24,645 nt of DNA, from positions 1-24,645 of the forward strand of contig JAGRLX010000141.1 in NCBI GenBank assembly GCA_020441605.1, in the 5' to 3' direction. The DNA comes from Alphaproteobacteria bacterium. GTDB taxonomy: Bacteria > Pseudomonadota > Alphaproteobacteria > Rhizobiales > Aestuariivirgaceae. The notes beneath the pieces were generated by a model. That model was not told where the DNA came from. It saw only the letters and a program-made list of their open reading frames with translations, and did not search any database. Positions 14,833 to 22,379 of this stretch are shown here, one piece after another. Numbering within the stretch: the first letter of the stretch is position 1; each line of letters starts with the position of its first letter. Both the position numbers and the translations under genes were made by a program.

Positions 14833-16865
14833 AGATCCTTCACAAGGCGTAACGCATCATAGATCGCGGCGTGCGTGTTGCGGGCAGCCACGGCGTCTCC
14901 GACGCGGAAGAGTTGGAACTTGCCTTGCGGATTCGCCCTTATCAGCTGTGGCGTTCCGTTAATCAGAGCGGAATGGTCCATTTCGCCGAGGTTCATCGAG
15001 TGAGGAACCAACTCGTGGTAGAGGCTATCGTTTGGCCGGGTGCCGTTGTTGACAATGATCTGGTCGTGGCGCTGCTCCTTACGGATACCGCCGTAATCAC
15101 TGCCGATAATGGCGACCAGCTGATTGCCGTCGCGCCGCACGCCTTCCAGAAGATAAGTGACGGTGAAACGGACGTCGCGCTTCTGCAGCGAGCGCATATA
15201 GGGGGTCAGGTTCATCGCCATCACTTCGGGCGAGAAGCTGCGGTCGCGCGTCATGATCTCGACCTTGGCGCCGTTGTTGGCGATCACTTCTGCTGCCTGC
15301 AGGGCGGCATGATCCCCGGCGTCATCGAAGATCAGAACATCATGGCCCGGCTTCACATCGCCTGAAATGATATCCCAGGTCGAGGTGACGAGATCGTTGC
15401 CTTCCGCCAAAATTTCGGTGTGCGGCAGTCCCCCGGTAGCGATGATCACCACATCGGCATTTCCGGCGATAACCATGTCCGCATCGGCAAAGCTGTTGTA
15501 GCGGAAGGTGACGCCCAGTGCCTCGCACTGAGCTACGCGCCAGTCGGCAATGCCGGCCATCTCCCTGCGGCGCGGGCTTTGCGCCGTGAGCAGGATCTGC
15601 CCGCCGGCCTTAGGGGCTGCTTCATGGAGAACAACCTCGTGGCCACGTTCGCCCGCCACACGTGCCGCTTCCAGCCCACCTGGGCCCGCGCCAATGATCA
15701 CCACCTTCTTTCGGGTTGCTGCCTTTGTAATGGTGTGTGGCATGGTTTCTTCGCGGCCAGTTGCGGCGTTGTGCAGGCACAGCGCCATGCCCGCCGCATA
15801 AATGCGATCGAGGCAGTAGTTGGCACCCACGCACGGTCGGATGTCGTGTTCTCGCCTTTCCACGATCTTCCGCATGATGTGCGGGTCTGCCATATGGGCG
15901 CGGGTCATGCCGATCATGTCAACCTTGCCCGCAGCGATCGCGTATCGGGCGGTAGCGACGTCCTGAATGCGGGTGGCGTGGAACACGGGAAACTTGGTTG
16001 CGGCGCGCACCTCCCCGGCCAGGTCGAGAAACGGCGCTGAGGCCATGCCCATGATCGGGATGTTGTCGGTGAGCGCCGCATCGGTTTCAATATGGCCCTT
16101 GGTGACGTTGAGAAAATCAACGAGGCCGCTGTCCTTGAGCCGACGTGAAATCTCCAGTCCTTCCTGCTTGTCATAGCCGGCGGGCGTATCCTCATCTGCT
16201 ACGTAGCGGATGCCGAGAATGAACTCCGGCCCCACGCGCTCACGCACCGCGCCCAGAACCTCCAGCGAAAAGCGCATGCGGTTTTCCAGCGAACCACCGT
16301 ACTCATTGTCGAGATGGTTGCTCATGGGCGACCAGAACTGGGACAGGAGGTGGCCAAACGACTCGAAGTCGATGCCATCCACGCCGGCCGCTTTCATGCG
16401 TTCTGCGGCATCCGCAAAGTCTGACTTGATGCGCGCGATGTCCCATTTCTCGATCAGTTTGGGGAATGCACGGTGCGCGGGTTCTCGCACCAGCGTGGGC
16501 GCGACAACCGGAAGCCAGTCCGCCTTGTCCCACCTGGTGCGGCGGCCAAGGTGGGTGAGCTGGATCATCACGGCGGCGCCGTGGTCATGGCATTCGTCCA
16601 CCAACTGCTTCATCCAGCCTACGACTTCGTCCTTATAGGCAAGGATGTTATTAAACACGGGCGGACTGTCGCGTGAAACGGCGCAGGAACCGGCGGTCAT
16701 GGTAAGCGCGATGCCGGCCTTGGCACGCTCTACATGATAGGCGCGGTAACGCCCCTTCGGCATGCCGTCTTCGGGATAGGCAGGCTCGTGCGAAGAAATC
16801 ATGAGCCGATTCTTCAGCGTGAGGTGCTTCAGCTTGAAGGGCTGGAGAAGGGGGTCATTGCTCAC
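14829..16865 (-). CDS. OYE/TMADH-type flavoprotein demethylase (N-methylproline/dimethylglycine demethylase-like)
   Basis: This 678-residue protein combines an N-terminal old-yellow-enzyme FMN barrel (about 1-340; FGHLLSQFWSP and EYGGSLENRMRF at 170-199), a cysteine region (345-363) and a C-terminal NAD(P)/FAD-type domain starting with VVIIGAGPGGLEAARVAGE (about 388). This is the layout of trimethylamine dehydrogenase, 2,4-dienoyl-CoA reductase and the DgcA/stachydrine-type demethylases. The closest I can recall are proteins annotated N-methylproline demethylase. The cysteine motif is CVGANYC-x11-C, one ligand short of the usual four-cysteine 4Fe-4S motif. I chose GTG 16865 because CGGAG lies 9 nt upstream and the protein then begins as the family does. 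It follows the tautomerase gene by 67 bp in one operon. Confidence 0.85.
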   Translation of the reverse strand: MSNDPLLQPFKLKHLTLKNRLMISSHEPAYPEDGMPKGRYRAYHVERAKAGIALTMTAGSCAVSRDSPPVFNNILAYKDEVVGWMKQLVDECHDHGAAVMIQLTHLGRRTRWDKADWLPVVAPTLVREPAHRAFPKLIEKWDIARIKSDFADAAERMKAAGVDGIDFESFGHLLSQFWSPMSNHLDNEYGGSLENRMRFSLEVLGAVRERVGPEFILGIRYVADEDTPAGYDKQEGLEISRRLKDSGLVDFLNVTKGHIETDAALTDNIPIMGMASAPFLDLAGEVRAATKFPVFHATRIQDVATARYAIAAGKVDMIGMTRAHMADPHIMRKIVERREHDIRPCVGANYCLDRIYAAGMALCLHNAATGREETMPHTITKAATRKKVVIIGAGPGGLEAARVAGERGHEVVLHEAAPKAGGQILLTAQSPRRREMAGIADWRVAQCEALGVTFRYNSFADADMVIAGNADVVIIATGGLPHTEILAEGNDLVTSTWDIISGDVKPGHDVLIFDDAGDHAALQAAEVIANNGAKVEIMTRDRSFSPEVMAMNLTPYMRSLQKRDVRFTVTYLLEGVRRDGNQLVAIIGSDYGGIRKEQRHDQIIVNNGTRPNDSLYHELVPHSMNLGEMDHSALINGTPQLIRANPQGKFQLFRVGDAVAARNTHAAIYDALRLVKDL

Positions 16866-16932
16866 GAGTCGAACTCCGAAATCAGTTGCCGTAGGGGGAT
16901 GTGAGACCGCGGTGTGCGGTAGGCCAAAGCAA

Positions 16933-17118
16933 TTAACGCTTCGACAGGAGCACGCCGCCGAAGGCCCAATTCTCGTTCGCGACATCGTTGAAGACAATGC
17001 TCACGGTCTCGGGCTTGCAATTGCAGTGGTCCACCAAAGCCTTGGTGATGGCTTCTGCCGCTTTGGCTTTTTGCGCTTCGGTGCGGCCGGCGGAAAGCTC
17101 CACTCTGATCCACGGCAT
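16933..17118 (-). CDS. 4-oxalocrotonate tautomerase-family protein
   Basis: At 61 residues this matches the usual 4-OT subunit size. After removal of Met1 it exposes Pro1 (PWIRVELSAGRT), the catalytic base of the family, with an arginine near position 11. The NWAFGG segment sits where the family has its hydrophobic active-site residue near position 50. AGGAG lies about 6 nt before the ATG. It is the first gene of the minus-strand operon with the demethylase, behind the divergent operator region. The family tautomerises enols or dienols of alpha-keto acids, or hydrates small acids. Here it could act on an enamine or enol made during demethylation or ring opening; that is inference. Confidence 0.88.
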   Translation of the reverse strand: MPWIRVELSAGRTEAQKAKAAEAITKALVDHCNCKPETVSIVFNDVANENWAFGGVLLSKR

Positions 17119-17173
17119 GTGGTTCTCCTACAAATGATGGCTATTCCCCGCATGAATTTGAGCGAGAATAATA

Positions 17174-17204
17174 GTATGCATTATCGCAGGTTCGTATACA
17201 ATAC
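17174..17204. promoter_or_regulatory. Paired GntR-type operators in the tautomerase/GMC divergent region
   Basis: GTATGCATT (17174-17182) and GTATACAAT (17194-17202) lie exactly 20 bp apart, two helical turns. A possible sigma-70 promoter towards the GMC gene is TTGAGC (17158-17163), 17 bp, TTATCG (17181-17186), so one operator would lie between the hexamers and the other at the transcript start. The single 157-bp region serves both divergent operons. Confidence 0.65.
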
Positions 17205-17231
17205 AGGAAGAGCCGAAGGAAGTCTTTTATT

Positions 17232-17279
17232 ATGGCTGCATTGGCTGCGGCGCAGATTGGATCGCGAAGCCTGACATGA
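17232..17279 (+). CDS. Possible 15-codon leader ORF coupled to the GMC gene
   Basis: ATG 17232 opens a 15-residue frame (MAALAAAQIGSRSLT) whose TGA overlaps the GMC ATG in ATGA (17276-17279). GAAGGAAG lies upstream of it. The GMC gene itself has no good ribosome site, so translation could reach it through this leader. It may be chance. Confidence 0.3.
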   Translation: MAALAAAQIGSRSLT

Positions 17280-18862
17280 AAACCCCTGACTACATTATCG
17301 TGGGATCCGGACCCGCCGGTTGCGTGTTAGCGAACCGCCTCAGCGCTGACCCGAATACGAATGTTCTGCTGCTCGAAGCAGGAGGCCACGACAGGCGGCT
17401 GACAATCGCAATGCCGGCAGCCGTGCCCTTTGCCTATCAGGACAAGTCTCTGAACTGGGGAGAGCAGAGTGGCCCCGAGCCGTCGCTGGAGGGGGCGCTG
17501 ATCGATGAGAAGCGCGGCCGCGTATTGGGGGGCGGCACCTCGATCAACGCCATGATCTTCAATCGCGGCAATCCGCGGGATTACGACGGTTGGGCCGCCA
17601 TGGGGCTTGTGGGCTGGGGCTGGAAAGGCGTTCTCCCCTACTTCAAGCGCATGGAGCGTTTCGCGGAAGACGGGGCTGACCGTGGCCATGACGGACCGTT
17701 GAGCATCATTCGCTGTCCCGCCAACCACCGCATGTATGATCTCTTCATGCGGAGCGGCGAACAGGCCGGATATCGCCGGCCCATTGATCACAACGCCGGC
17801 GATCAGGAGGGGATGCACATCGCCCAGGCCATGATCGGCAATGGTCGCCGATGCAGTGCGCCGCGCGCCTATCTGGCGCCGGTGAAGGGGCGTGCGAACC
17901 TGGAAGTGCGCACCGGAGCGCTGGTAAACAAGATCATCTTCGACGGCGGCAGGGCAACCGGCGTTCAACTCGCGTCCGGCGGCAGGCTTCAGGCGCGCAA
18001 GGAAGTCATCGTCGCGGCCTCAACAATTGGGGCGGCGAAGCTGTTGCTTCTCTCTGGTATCGGACCTGCGGATGAGCTGCGTGCACTCGGCATAGAGCTG
18101 GTGATGGACCACCCGCATGTCGGCAGAAATCTGGAAAACCATCCAGGTGTGAATTTGCAGTACACGTCGAAGCGCACTGACTCTTTGGTGTCTGAACTCG
18201 GTCTGCTTGGACAGGCGAAACTTGGCCTGCAGTGGCTTTTGACCCGCACCGGACTGGGTGCATCTAATTTCTTCGAGGCGGGAGCCTTCCTCAAGACGCA
18301 CGACAAAGCGGATTATGCAAACGTGCAGTTCGAGTTTCTCCCGCTCTATCGGAAAGTGGAGAATGGGAGGATCAATGTATTCCCCGGCTTCCAGCTGTGG
18401 ATTGATCTCTCGCGCCCGTCTTCCCGTGGCTATGTACGTTTGAGATCCGCCAACCCGGCGGACACGCCGGAAATAGTGTTCAATCATTTCGCGGAGCGTG
18501 AGGATCGGCTCGACATCATTCGCTCGATCCGGATTGCGCGAGACCTGTTCCGGCAACGCGCATGGGATGGCGTTCGCGGCGATGCGGTTCAACCTGCGGC
18601 ATCGCTTCAAAGCGACGATGAGCTTCTTGCGTGGGTGAAGCGAGCGACCGGCACCAGCTATCACCCGACAGGCACCTGCCGCATGTCCAAAGACATCAGT
18701 ACCGGTGTGGTTGATGGCGATTGCCGCGTGCACGGCTTGAAAGGCCTGCGTGTTGTCTGTGGAGCCGTGATTCCGCGCAACGTGACGGGCAACTTGAGCG
18801 GGCCGATCTACATGATCGGAGAAAAGATTGCGGATGCAATCACATCCAACGCCGCAACCTAG
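17276..18862 (+). CDS. GMC-family FAD oxidoreductase (choline dehydrogenase-like)
   Basis: This 528-residue protein has the GMC layout. The FAD motif is YIIVGSGPAGCVLANRLS (5-22), and the GMC signature region follows with RGRVLGGGTSINAMIFNRG (about residues 80-98). GAAKLLLLSGIGP is the second signature. The active site has His463 (SYHPTGTCRM) and Asn506 (TGNLSGP), the His/Asn pair of choline dehydrogenase-type enzymes. The usual aspartate of the DASxxP motif is absent (VVCGAVIP). The family oxidises alcohols to aldehydes or ketones. Here it is the first gene of an operon with the MttB-like gene 32 bp downstream, so its substrate may be a hydroxylated betaine or its product. Its ribosome site is weak and a short upstream frame ends in ATGA at its start. 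Confidence 0.9.
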   Translation: MKTPDYIIVGSGPAGCVLANRLSADPNTNVLLLEAGGHDRRLTIAMPAAVPFAYQDKSLNWGEQSGPEPSLEGALIDEKRGRVLGGGTSINAMIFNRGNPRDYDGWAAMGLVGWGWKGVLPYFKRMERFAEDGADRGHDGPLSIIRCPANHRMYDLFMRSGEQAGYRRPIDHNAGDQEGMHIAQAMIGNGRRCSAPRAYLAPVKGRANLEVRTGALVNKIIFDGGRATGVQLASGGRLQARKEVIVAASTIGAAKLLLLSGIGPADELRALGIELVMDHPHVGRNLENHPGVNLQYTSKRTDSLVSELGLLGQAKLGLQWLLTRTGLGASNFFEAGAFLKTHDKADYANVQFEFLPLYRKVENGRINVFPGFQLWIDLSRPSSRGYVRLRSANPADTPEIVFNHFAEREDRLDIIRSIRIARDLFRQRAWDGVRGDAVQPAASLQSDDELLAWVKRATGTSYHPTGTCRMSKDISTGVVDGDCRVHGLKGLRVVCGAVIPRNVTGNLSGPIYMIGEKIADAITSNAAT

Positions 18863-18894
18863 ATATTTGGGGTCTCGAGTCAGGGGTGAAAACG

Positions 18895-20445
18895 ATGGAC
18901 GAGAAACTGGCATCAGGCCGCCTCGGTGGCCGGTCGGCACGAAGGGCCCAGCGCACGGCGCCGAATTTTGAGATGCTGCCCCCTCTCAAGCGCGGCATTC
19001 CCGTGTGCAACGTCCTGAATGAGGGGGAGCTTGCACGCATAGACAACGCATCGATGTCTGTCCTTGAGGAGGTTGGCATCGTATTTCGAGATGACATCGC
19101 ATTGGCGGACTGGCGGAAGGCCGGCGCTGACGTGCGGGGTGACCGGGTGCATCTCGATCGGGGCCTCGTACGTGAGCTCATCAGCACCATTCCCTCGAAC
19201 TGGACCTATCGCACCCGCAACCCCTCTCGTGATCTCAAGTTCGGCGGTCCTTACTCCATCTTCGTTCCGATGGCCGGTGCGCCATTTGTCCGTGGCCTCG
19301 ACAATGAGCGGCGCTGGGCTACAATCGCGGACTTCAGAATGCTGGTGAAGCTTGCGCACATGTCGCCGGCTTTGCACTCGACCTCTCACAATATCGTCGA
19401 GCCGATGGATGTGACGGTGAGCCATCGGCACCTGGACGTCACCTATTCCTCCATGAAGTATTCCGACAAGACCTACATGGGCATGGCGACGACGGGCAAG
19501 AATGCCGAAGACGTTCTCGACATGTGCGGCATCCTGTTTGGGCGGGGCGTAATGGAGACAACTCCTGTCATCACGGGGAATGCGAACTGCAATTCGCCGC
19601 TGCTCTGGGACGAGACAATGCTTGCTGCAGTGCGTGCCTTCAGCCGCCGTAATCAACCAATCATTCTCTCGCCTTTTGCTTTGGGCGGGGCCAACACGCC
19701 CGCATCAGCTGCAGCCACTGTCGCGCAGCTCAATGCGGAAGCACTCGCGGGGCTCGCTTACACCCAAATTGTACGCAAAGGCTGCCCCGCTATCTATGGG
19801 CATTATCTGTCGACTGTTTCCATGAGATCTGGCGCGCCGATGGCCGGCACACCGGAGATCAGCCTGATGAATTTCATGATCGGGCAGCTGGCGCGTCACT
19901 ACGGTGTGCCGTGGCGAACCTCAAACCTGCTGGGCGGCTCCAAGACCTTCGATGCGCAGGCCGGTTATGAGAGTGCGAACACGCTCAATGCCGCGCTTCA
20001 TGCGGGCGCCAATTATATCTGGCACTCGGCCGGGTGGAATGAGGCGGGCATGCATTGTTCCGTCGCCAAGTTTGTTGTCGATGCCGACATGTGCGCCATG
20101 GGCTATCGTATGGCAGAAGGGGTGCGCTGGGACGATTTTGACGAAGCGATGCAAGCCGTTCGCGACATCGGCCCCGGTGGCCATTTTCTGGGGCACGGCC
20201 ACACCCAGGCTCATTTCCAGCAAGCTTTCTACATGCCGAAGCACTTCGACAATAACTCAATCGAGCACTGGCAGGCGGAAGGAAGTCAGGAAATCACCGC
20301 CCGGGCGCTCGAATATGCAAAGAGGCTTCTCCACGATTATGAAGAGCCGAAGTTGGACGAAGGCATCGACGAGGCGCTGCGCGACTATGTGCTACGCCGA
20401 AAGCGCGAGATACCGCCCGAAGATGCGGTGAATACGAAATACTAG
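18895..20445 (+). CDS. Non-pyrrolysine MttB-family (trimethylamine methyltransferase superfamily) protein
   Basis: This 516-residue protein, with AGGGG before ATG 18895, matches the MttB superfamily along its length: a helical N-terminus (NEGELARIDNASMSVLEEVGI), a TIM-barrel core, and the C-terminal GPGGHFLGHGHT and QAHFQQAFYMPKHFD segments. There is no in-frame amber codon, so it lacks the pyrrolysine of true MttB. Known relatives without it demethylate glycine betaine (MtgB), proline betaine (MtpB) and carnitine (MtcB), passing the methyl to a corrinoid protein. No corrinoid protein or activase is encoded in the window, so its methyl acceptor must be elsewhere or the chemistry differs. Operon partner of the GMC gene. 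Together with the betaine importer it argues for a quaternary amine substrate. Confidence 0.88.
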   Translation: MDEKLASGRLGGRSARRAQRTAPNFEMLPPLKRGIPVCNVLNEGELARIDNASMSVLEEVGIVFRDDIALADWRKAGADVRGDRVHLDRGLVRELISTIPSNWTYRTRNPSRDLKFGGPYSIFVPMAGAPFVRGLDNERRWATIADFRMLVKLAHMSPALHSTSHNIVEPMDVTVSHRHLDVTYSSMKYSDKTYMGMATTGKNAEDVLDMCGILFGRGVMETTPVITGNANCNSPLLWDETMLAAVRAFSRRNQPIILSPFALGGANTPASAAATVAQLNAEALAGLAYTQIVRKGCPAIYGHYLSTVSMRSGAPMAGTPEISLMNFMIGQLARHYGVPWRTSNLLGGSKTFDAQAGYESANTLNAALHAGANYIWHSAGWNEAGMHCSVAKFVVDADMCAMGYRMAEGVRWDDFDEAMQAVRDIGPGGHFLGHGHTQAHFQQAFYMPKHFDNNSIEHWQAEGSQEITARALEYAKRLLHDYEEPKLDEGIDEALRDYVLRRKREIPPEDAVNTKY

Positions 20446-20452
20446 TGCAATG

Positions 20453-20482
20453 GTATTCATCCCTCTGGTAATGTATACGAAT
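20453..20482 (+). promoter_or_regulatory. Paired GntR-type operators before gntR
   Basis: GTATTCATC (20453) and GTATACGAA (20473) are again exactly 20 bp apart, within the 58-bp gap between the MttB-like and gntR genes. The second reads AATGTATACGAAT. The placement suggests autoregulation of the repressor gene. Confidence 0.6.
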
Positions 20483-20503
20483 CTCACCCCTTGATGTGAA
20501 AAG

Positions 20504-21160
20504 ATGGCAAACAAAGACGCGCGCAAACCCGCCCCTGAAGTGATTAGAGATGGCTTACGTGACTCGATCCTTGGCGGTGTTTACGAGCCGGGCCAGCAAT
20601 TGCGGCAGGACGAAATCGCCCAGCATTATGGCACCTCGCGCATTCCGGTGCGCGAAGCGCTGAGGCAGCTGGAAAGCGAAGGCTTCATCACCTTCCATCC
20701 GAACAAGGGTGCGGTCGTGAAAGGCCTGTCACTGGATGATGTACTAGACATGATGGACGTGCGGATTGCACTCGAATGCCGTGCCTTGAAGTTGGCCATA
20801 CCGCATATGGCGACCGAGGACTTCGATATGGCGCAGGAAATTCTTGATATCTACGATGCGGCTTCTGATCCCGGTTCATGGAGTGAAATGAACTGGCGCT
20901 TCCATTGGGCGCTCTATTCGCCTTGTCAGAGCAGCAAGCTCCTGGAGTTGATCGAGGCCAACCATGGACACATCAATCGCTTCATTCTGGCTCAGGTATC
21001 CATGGCCACGGGCAAGGCGCAGCCGCAGAAGGAACACCACGAACTCTTGAAACTATGCCGGGAAGGCAAGACCGATGCAGCAGTGGCGCTGTTGGAGCGT
21101 CATATCGAGCAGACGCGGAAATCGCTCCGCGCCGCTGCCCGTCGCAAGGAAAACGCCTGA
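20504..21160 (+). CDS. GntR-family regulator, FCD (FadR/VanR-like) type
   Basis: This 218-residue protein has an N-terminal winged helix (10-75): ILGGVYEPGQQLRQDEIAQ then GTSRIPVREALRQLESEGFI, the GntR recognition region. The all-helical FCD ligand domain follows (80-205), with candidate metal/ligand histidines H134 (NWRFHWAL), H178/H179 (KEHHELL) and H200 (LERHIEQT). FCD regulators bind small carboxylic or amino acid ligands and usually repress. The VanR/FadR branch binds palindromes close to ATTGTATACAAT, and that core recurs at four intergenic sites here, including its own promoter. It is therefore the likely repressor of the importer, both divergent operon pairs and itself. It ends 40 bp from the convergent DAO gene. 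Confidence 0.93.
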   Translation: MANKDARKPAPEVIRDGLRDSILGGVYEPGQQLRQDEIAQHYGTSRIPVREALRQLESEGFITFHPNKGAVVKGLSLDDVLDMMDVRIALECRALKLAIPHMATEDFDMAQEILDIYDAASDPGSWSEMNWRFHWALYSPCQSSKLLELIEANHGHINRFILAQVSMATGKAQPQKEHHELLKLCREGKTDAAVALLERHIEQTRKSLRAAARRKENA

Positions 21161-21200
21161 ACAGAGCGCTCGCCAGCATGGCCGAAATTGGAAGTGCGGA

Positions 21201-22364
21201 TCAGATAATGCCTTCCTCGCGTAACGGCGTTCCGTCGACAACCCGTTGCCAGCCCAATCTGGTGAGATCAATCGTTTCGTATCGCCCCTTCAGAATGAGT
21301 TCTGCCATGGCTCGCCCGCAGCCCGGCGCGTGCATCAAACCGTGGCCGGAAAAACCTGCGAGCATATGAAAGTTGGCGAAGCCGCCAGCACCCGGACCGA
21401 TGATCACATTCCCATCGAGGTCATTCTGGTCGTAAAGGCCTGGCAGTGTGCTCTTGCACTTGGTCCTTTCGAATTTCGTGAAGCGATGGGCAAGGGCAGG
21501 CCACACGACATTCTCGAAATAGTCGTAGTCCGCTTCGAAGTTGTAGCCGCGCGGCTCTGCCAGGGTAGGCACACCGCCCGTATGGCCCTTGCCCTCCGGG
21601 CGAAAGGCGAGGCGTTCGGGGTCCTTCAAGTAAGGCAAGGGCTCAATCGGCTCCTCGGACTCGAAGTAATGTTCAAACCGCCGCAATGGTTCGATTGGCA
21701 CTTTAACACCGATCATGCTGCAGATTTCCTTGGCCCAAGCGCCTGCGGCATTAACGAAATGGTTCGCAGCAATCCGCCGGCCTGATTTCAGGCTTACGGC
21801 CTTGACCATTTTTCCATGCCAATCGAGCGATGTGACTTCATCAGCCACGAACACTGCACCGATTGAAATGGCCTTCTTCCGGAGCGCCTGGAGCATGCTG
21901 TAGGGATCGAGCCAGCCGTCATCAGGGGAGAAAACGCCGGCGCCGAGATCTGACACGTTCATCGACGGCCATTTTTGCTTCAGCTCATCCGGCTCCAGCC
22001 ACAAGACATTGCAGCCCATGTGGCGCTCGGTGTCAAAGTTCCGTTTGAGCATGTCGCAATGGGTTGGGGGAACGATAAACAGATAGCCATTTTTCTTGAG
22101 GCCAATGTCCGGCTTCGCACCATCAATCGCCATCTCGCTTTCAAAGCGGTCGAAGAAGGGGATGCTGAAATTTGAGAGTTCGATGTTCTCCGGCAATGAG
22201 AAAAGCCGCCGGATGCCGCCCGCGGCGCGGGGTGTCGACGCCAGCGTGTAGGCGGGGTCACGTTCCACGACTGTAACACTCACACTCGGATCGCTCTTCT
22301 TCAGGAAATAGGCGACCGCCACACCAACCGCGCCACCACCAATTACCACCACATCGTTGCTCAT
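21201..22364 (-). CDS. DAO-family FAD oxidoreductase (sarcosine/dimethylglycine oxidase-like), second operon gene
   Basis: This 387-residue protein starts at ATG 22364, with GGAGG six bases upstream. The FAD motif is VVVIGGGAVGVAVAYFLKK (5-23) and the second FAD contact is TLASTPRAAGGIRRLFS, with NAAGAWA and the C-terminal LAGFSGHGLMHAPGCGRAMAEL completing the DAO fold. The GFSGHGLMHAP ending is typical of the sarcosine oxidase beta / dimethylglycine dehydrogenase-like branch. The expected reaction is oxidative removal of an N-methyl group or oxidation of an imino acid such as D-proline. No tetrahydrofolate-binding GcvT domain is fused. It lies 15 bp behind the other DAO gene, so the two form an operon that shares a regulatory region with proC. 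Confidence 0.85.
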   Translation of the reverse strand: MSNDVVVIGGGAVGVAVAYFLKKSDPSVSVTVVERDPAYTLASTPRAAGGIRRLFSLPENIELSNFSIPFFDRFESEMAIDGAKPDIGLKKNGYLFIVPPTHCDMLKRNFDTERHMGCNVLWLEPDELKQKWPSMNVSDLGAGVFSPDDGWLDPYSMLQALRKKAISIGAVFVADEVTSLDWHGKMVKAVSLKSGRRIAANHFVNAAGAWAKEICSMIGVKVPIEPLRRFEHYFESEEPIEPLPYLKDPERLAFRPEGKGHTGGVPTLAEPRGYNFEADYDYFENVVWPALAHRFTKFERTKCKSTLPGLYDQNDLDGNVIIGPGAGGFANFHMLAGFSGHGLMHAPGCGRAMAELILKGRYETIDLTRLGWQRVVDGTPLREEGII

Positions 22365-22379
22365 GAGTTCCTCCAAATT

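Noticed and set aside
15420..16040. 206-codon plus-strand frame opposite the demethylase.
   Set aside because: It is antisense to highly conserved flavoprotein motifs; its composition is that of a shadow frame.
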